From the NCBI RefSeq assembly GCF_041154505.1, contig NZ_AP028672.1, positions 938,501 to 1,002,500 of the forward strand: 64,000 bases of DNA. The letters are read 5' to 3'. A program made the position numbers and the translations under genes. Positions 57,710-64,000 of the stretch are shown here, one piece after another; within the stretch, counting starts at the first letter, position 1, and each line of letters starts with the position of its first letter. Below the pieces are notes generated by a model. That model was not told the origin of the DNA, made no database searches, and saw only the letters and a list, made by a program, of their open reading frames with translations. The stretch comes from Acidovorax sp. A79. GTDB taxonomy: Bacteria > Pseudomonadota > Gammaproteobacteria > Burkholderiales > Burkholderiaceae_C.

Positions 57710-58573
57710 TCAGCGCCCCTTCACAGGCGCATAGTCAGGATGCTCGCGCAATGTGCGAAAGCAAAACCCCCGCTCCTTGAGGCCCACGATCAGCGGCTCC
57801 AGCACCGCCGGCGCCCACGGGTCCTTGCGCGACCAGATGCCCAGGTGGGCCAGCAGGATGTCGCCACTGCGCACCTCGCGCAAGGCCTTGTGCAAGAGCG
57901 CGGCGTTGCTAGCCTTCTCACTGGGCAATTCGTCTCCCAGGAACCCCGCCGGGGACCATCCCACATGCGTGAAGCCGCATGCGCGCGCACTGGCGAGCAG
58001 CCGTGGCGATGTCTTGCCCCCCGGCGCGCGAAACAGAGGCAGGGGAGTCTTGCCCGTCAGCACCTGCAACCGGTCCGCGGCCCGGGCGATCTCTTCGCAA
58101 TACCCGGCGGCCGTCAGTACGAAATCCTGCCCCTCTCGAGGCCCTGCCGAGGGACGCACGCGGAACGAAGGGTTTTCTACCGTGCCAAGGTCGGCGCGCC
58201 AGTACGTGTGGTCCCAGGTGTGCGAGGCAAACTCATGCCCTTCTGCCGCGCGTGCGCGCCACCACGAAGCCCAGTGGGCGCCCAGGCTGCCATCGCCTTT
58301 CTGGGTCCGCTCATTGGCGGCAAAGAACGTCACGCGCACCTGCTGGCGCGCGAGAACCTCCGCGACCAGGGGCGCCACGGCCATGTGGCCCGTGTCAAAG
58401 GTGAGGTAAACAGGAGTTTTACAGTCGTTTTGGGCATTGGCGCCCGATATGCATGCGCCAAGTGCTATAAGAAATATAGCACCCCTGATCCCGCGGGCAA
58501 GCTGCCCCCAACCCCGGGAAAGCCGGCTACGGCCAGCCCCGCCGTTCAGCGCGGCGCGTGCTGCAGCGTCCAT
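57710..58573 (-). CDS. Exported polysaccharide deacetylase family protein
   Basis: A 287-residue NodB-fold protein. The hydrophobic export segment (GAIFLIALGACISGANA) is coded by a hairpin repeat. Motif 1 reads LTFDTGH, so the first Asp is kept but the usual metal-binding second Asp is Thr. Motif 2, SHTWDH, keeps both metal His. LFRAPGGK and GDILLAHLG match later motifs. The enzyme may deacetylate a polysaccharide, but the altered motif leaves activity uncertain. Its start lies 28 bases inside the end of the upstream propeller gene, so the two are probably translated together. Confidence 0.8.
   Translation of the reverse strand: MDAAARAALNGGAGRSRLSRGWGQLARGIRGAIFLIALGACISGANAQNDCKTPVYLTFDTGHMAVAPLVAEVLARQQVRVTFFAANERTQKGDGSLGAHWASWWRARAAEGHEFASHTWDHTYWRADLGTVENPSFRVRPSAGPREGQDFVLTAAGYCEEIARAADRLQVLTGKTPLPLFRAPGGKTSPRLLASARACGFTHVGWSPAGFLGDELPSEKASNAALLHKALREVRSGDILLAHLGIWSRKDPWAPAVLEPLIVGLKERGFCFRTLREHPDYAPVKGR
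58462..58482. repeat. Hairpin repeat inside the deacetylase signal-peptide codons
   Basis: GTGCTATA, loop AGAAA, TATAGCAC: a perfect eight-base inverted repeat matching the hairpin end of the intergenic repeats. On the coding strand ACTTGGCGC follows, as in the repeat core. Confidence 0.55.
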
Positions 58574-59529
58574 ACGCCGTGGGGAGACTTGCCCACCGTG
58601 ACCTGCCGCACGACCTTCTTCGTTTCAGTATCCACCACGGACAGCTTGCGCGCCCAGCGGGAACTGACATAGATGAAACGGCCATCGGCGGACACCTCCA
58701 TGCAGTCGGGCCCCCCGGGAACAGGGTAGGACTCGACCACCTGCTGGGTCGTCATGTCGATCTTGCTGATGGAGTTGGCCACGCGGTTGCTGACATACAG
58801 ATGCCGTCCGTCACCCGCCGCGCGGAAAGCGTGCGCCCCATTGCCCGTCTTGATTTTCTTGATGCTCACGGGTTCGCGACCGGAAACGTCGAACACCTCC
58901 ACGCTGTCACTGCCAGTCAGGCCCACGAACACGCGCTTGTCGTCTGCGCTGCCGTAGACATCCGCAGGCATGGCTCCTGTTTTGATGCGCCACTTGATCG
59001 TCTGCGTCGCGATGTCGATGGCCACCAGCTCGTCGCTGTCCTGCATCGTGGAGTACACCGTGGTACTTCGGCTGTCGATCCACAAATGGCTTGGCGTGCG
59101 GGATGTGGCCACGCGCTGGACGAGAGTCAGTTCCTTGCCATCCCAGCGATAGAAGTCCACGTGATTGAGCCGGTTGGCCGCCGTGATGAACCACTTCATG
59201 TCCGGTGTAAAGCGCAAGTGGTAAGGGTCCACGATGCCGCGGACGGTGCGTTGGACCTGTGCCGTGCGCGGATCCAGGAACGTCAGCGTATCACCCAGCG
59301 CATTGGCCACGATGATCGACTTCTCATCGGGGGTGAGATAGAGATGGTGAGGCTCCTTGCCCGTGGGAATGCGGACGGTCTCGGTCCAGGTCGCAGGGTC
59401 AATGACGCTGACATTGGCTTCCAGGGAATTGAGCACGAACAAAGGAGGCGCTCCAGCCAGCACGCCCCCCATCGACATCCATAGCCCACCCAGCGCAAGG
59501 TATGCGCGTGCAATCGAAAAAATCTTCAC
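58546..59529 (-). CDS. YncE/YVTN-type beta-propeller protein
   Basis: A 327-residue exported seven-bladed propeller. A signal peptide (ARAYLALGGLWMSMGGVLAG) precedes repeated blade sequences such as FVLNSLEANVSVIDPATW, IVANALGDTLTFLDPRT, VFVGLTGSDSVEVFDV and LYVSNRVANSISKIDMTTQ. Such proteins bind partners or ligands rather than catalyse; the role is unknown. The start is GTG at 59529, since the ATG further upstream gives a non-signal-like extension. It overlaps the deacetylase start. Confidence 0.82.
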   Translation of the reverse strand: MKIFSIARAYLALGGLWMSMGGVLAGAPPLFVLNSLEANVSVIDPATWTETVRIPTGKEPHHLYLTPDEKSIIVANALGDTLTFLDPRTAQVQRTVRGIVDPYHLRFTPDMKWFITAANRLNHVDFYRWDGKELTLVQRVATSRTPSHLWIDSRSTTVYSTMQDSDELVAIDIATQTIKWRIKTGAMPADVYGSADDKRVFVGLTGSDSVEVFDVSGREPVSIKKIKTGNGAHAFRAAGDGRHLYVSNRVANSISKIDMTTQQVVESYPVPGGPDCMEVSADGRFIYVSSRWARKLSVVDTETKKVVRQVTVGKSPHGVWTLQHAPR

Positions 59530-59796
59530 ACAACCACTTTCAACACAGCATTCGAGTGTAGCGCCGCCCATGCGGATACCCCGAACAGGAACACGTAACA
59601 TCCTTGATGTAGAACGGCCTTGGATCAAGAAACCAGGCTTCGAAAGGCCAGAAGCTCGGCATCGAAAGGGCACGGATTCAGGTGCTTCCAGCTACAAGCC
59701 CCCTCAATCAGTAGCCCCCACATTGGAATGTTCTCCAAGCAGCCAAGCACTGAATACACGCGAGAGTGCTGCTGTGCGCTCCCCTCCTCTTACATC

Positions 59797-60549
59797 TCAA
59801 TTGGATTGAGCAAGCAAATCCAGTTCGTCGTGGTTGAGCCATTTCCACGCACCGGGGGCCAGATCAGATGGCAACTCCATCGCACCGATGCGTGACCGAT
59901 GCAGCCCCTCCACGCGATTGCCAACAGCAGCGAGCATGCGCTTGACCTGGTGGTATTTTCCTTCTGTCAGCGTGAGGGCCAGCCGATGGCTCTCCACTTG
60001 CTCGCAGGCCGCTGCCCTCACCGGTTTCGGATCGTCGTCGAGCACCACGCCTGCAAGCAGCTTTGCGATCTGTCCGCCATCCACGGGGTGCTTCGTGGTG
60101 ACTTGGTACACCTTGGCCACATGTTTCTTGGGCGAACTCATCCGGTGAATGAACTGTCCATCATCGCTCAGCAACAGCAATCCTGTGGTGTCCTGGTCCA
60201 GCCGGCCCACAGCCTGCACCCCTTGAACCGCACTTTTCGTAGGCCGCTGGCGCAAAGGGGGCGGCAGCAAGGTATAGATGCTCGGGTAAGTCGAAGGCTT
60301 TTGAGAGCATTCGGTGCCTGCGGGCTTGTGCAGCAACACATACGCTTTGGCGTGATAAGGCCAATCGACGCCCTGAACGCGCAGTATCAACCCTTCCGGC
60401 TCCAGCTCGGCTGCCGCGTCGGTGCACGGCTCGTAACCCTGGGTGCCGGACGACGATTCGCGCACCGATACCCAGCCCTGCTGTACCAACCCCGCGCAGA
60501 CACGGCGGGTGCCAAAGCCTTGGGAATACAGAATATCTTGCAGCTGCAT
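59797..60549 (-). CDS. rsuA: 16S rRNA pseudouridine-516 synthase family protein
   Basis: A 250-residue pseudouridine synthase of the RsuA/RluB group. An N-terminal S4-like region is followed by the catalytic motif GRLDQDTTGLLLLSDDG, whose first Asp attacks the uridine, and the C-terminal EGKYHQVKRMLAAVGNRV. By length and the LYSQGFGTRR start it is closest to RsuA, which modifies U516 of 16S rRNA. It lies directly downstream of the rRNA operon. Confidence 0.88.
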   Translation of the reverse strand: MQLQDILYSQGFGTRRVCAGLVQQGWVSVRESSSGTQGYEPCTDAAAELEPEGLILRVQGVDWPYHAKAYVLLHKPAGTECSQKPSTYPSIYTLLPPPLRQRPTKSAVQGVQAVGRLDQDTTGLLLLSDDGQFIHRMSSPKKHVAKVYQVTTKHPVDGGQIAKLLAGVVLDDDPKPVRAAACEQVESHRLALTLTEGKYHQVKRMLAAVGNRVEGLHRSRIGAMELPSDLAPGAWKWLNHDELDLLAQSN

Positions 60550-60604
60550 AACGCGGAGAAATAGAAGCTAGTTGAATGTAAACGTGCTTGCGCGCGGCCC
60601 AAAG

Positions 60605-60640
60605 CAAAACGCCCTTCTACTCAGCAGAGCAGAAGGGCGG
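60605..60640 (-). terminator. rRNA operon terminator
   Basis: On the minus strand CGCCCTTCT pairs with AGAAGGGCG (60639-60631 with 60618-60610), followed by TTTTG. It lies 15 bases after the 5S 3' end. Confidence 0.85.
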
Positions 60641-60654
60641 TTTGGGCTGTAAGA

Positions 60655-60768
60655 GCCTGACGATGACCTACTTTCACACGGGAACCCGCACTATCATCGG
60701 CGCAAAGTCGTTTCACTGTCCTGTTCGGGATGGGAAGGAGTGGTACCAACTTGCTATGGTCATCAGGC
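60655..60768 (-). rRNA. rrf: 5S ribosomal RNA
   Basis: The minus strand starts GCCTGATGACCATAGCAAGT and ends in GTAGGTCATCGTCAGGC, pairing as the terminal helix; the conserved CCCATCCCGAACAGGAC loop is present. About 114 bases. Confidence 0.95.
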
Positions 60769-60900
60769 ATAACTTGGTGCTGGGCTGTTCGTGGAACAGC
60801 CTGGCGAATTCATAGAGTATGGAATCAGATTTTGTGTCTTTTGACTGCGTCAACTTGGCATAACAATCTTTGAGCTTTGCACACTTGCGTGTGTTGGCTA

Positions 60901-60911
60901 TCAAAGTTATA

Positions 60912-60919
<8 letters not shown>
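60901..60919. repeat. Processing stem flanking 23S rRNA (3' arm)
   Basis: TCAAAGTTATAGGGTCAAG here is the exact reverse complement of 63783-63801. In the transcript the two arms would pair as the RNase III processing stem that brings the 23S ends together. Confidence 0.8.
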
Positions 60920-63789
<2,870 letters not shown>

Positions 63790-63801
63790 CTATAACTTTG
63801 A

Positions 63802-64000
63802 CGTTTCTTGCGAAACACCGCCGTCTAATCTTTCAAGGACTTGCCAGGTCTTTCACCTGACGCGTTATGCCGTAAACAACTTCAACCCTTTCGAGTTGTC
63901 ATCGTATTACTTAAGAATTTCAAACTAGGTTTGAATATTCGTTTTGACGCAATCAAAAATTCTTGTTGCTAGCGGCACGGTCTGCACTAAACCTTTACGA
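63802..64000 (-). other. 16S-23S spacer, distal part
   Basis: AT-rich leader immediately upstream of 23S on the minus strand. No tRNA gene is visible in these 199 bases; tRNA genes and 16S, if present, lie beyond the window end. Confidence 0.7.

Overview
The window reads as a chromosomal segment of a Burkholderiales bacterium, most likely of the Comamonadaceae (Acidovorax-like). The reasons are high GC with strongly GC-rich third positions, betaproteobacterial gene neighbourhoods (glnA, a DUF4124 gene, ntrB, ntrC), a two-domain 2-aminoethylphosphonate permease, and several copies of a short intergenic repeat (ATAGC hairpin followed by an AGCGCTT core) that I associate with this family. The genus assignment is inference; no 16S gene lies in the window.

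Layout. 1-11.2 kb: housekeeping and miscellaneous genes (HEAT-like fragment, alpha/beta hydrolase, TetR regulator coupled to a frameshifted DUF418 membrane protein, Mpo1-like protein, YihY, DUF2069, FAD-linked oxidase, two GNAT acetyltransferases, a secreted nuclease, a chemoreceptor). 11.4-23.3 kb: a phosphonate island. A leftward operon (binding protein, ATPase, fused permease, PhnW) imports and transaminates 2-aminoethylphosphonate. A divergent rightward operon (GntR regulator, PhnA, PhnY) takes phosphonoacetaldehyde to phosphonoacetate and then acetate plus phosphate. Behind these lie an orphan PhnD-type binding protein, a PhnZ-like HD oxygenase and an aminophosphonate-type FAD oxidoreductase. 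A near-perfect inverted repeat in the divergent promoter region is the likely GntR operator. 23.3-33.4 kb: a nine-gene leftward polyol locus with an ABC importer, ribitol 2-dehydrogenase, D-arabinitol 4-dehydrogenase, an AraC regulator, xylulokinase and a PfkB kinase. 33.8-38.2 kb: an iron-regulated cell-surface signalling locus (ECF sigma, FecR, TonB receptor) with a possible Fur box. 38.2-40.9 kb: lipoprotein, thyA, DUF4337 gene, folA.

41-47.5 kb is a phage remnant inserted between folA and xthA. It keeps a lysis cassette (two small genes, SAR-type lysozyme, Rz, Rz1) joined by four-base ATGA overlaps, an intact-looking XRE/S24 repressor, a Com-like zinc finger followed by an unknown 173-residue protein, an Excalibur-domain protein, and decayed small genes including a frameshifted excisionase-like HTH. 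No integrase, replication or structural gene remains. The repressor gene is flanked on both sides by promoters (spacer 17, identical TTTAAT -10) overlapped by copies of the semi-palindrome AACCATAGTT. This is a lambda-like OL/OR arrangement, one promoter driving lysis and the other driving com. Between the com module and the Excalibur gene is a tRNA-like cloverleaf with a canonical T-arm closed by an unusually long helix.

47.5-60.6 kb: xthA, a DUF2383 protein, the nitrogen regulation locus (ntrC, ntrB, DUF4124 gene, glnA with a visible sigma-54 promoter and NtrC sites), a CinA-type protein, an EI24 membrane protein, a sterol-desaturase-type enzyme, a polysaccharide deacetylase, a YncE-like propeller and rsuA. 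60.6-64 kb: the distal end of a leftward rRNA operon (5S and 23S; the internal spacer runs off the window).
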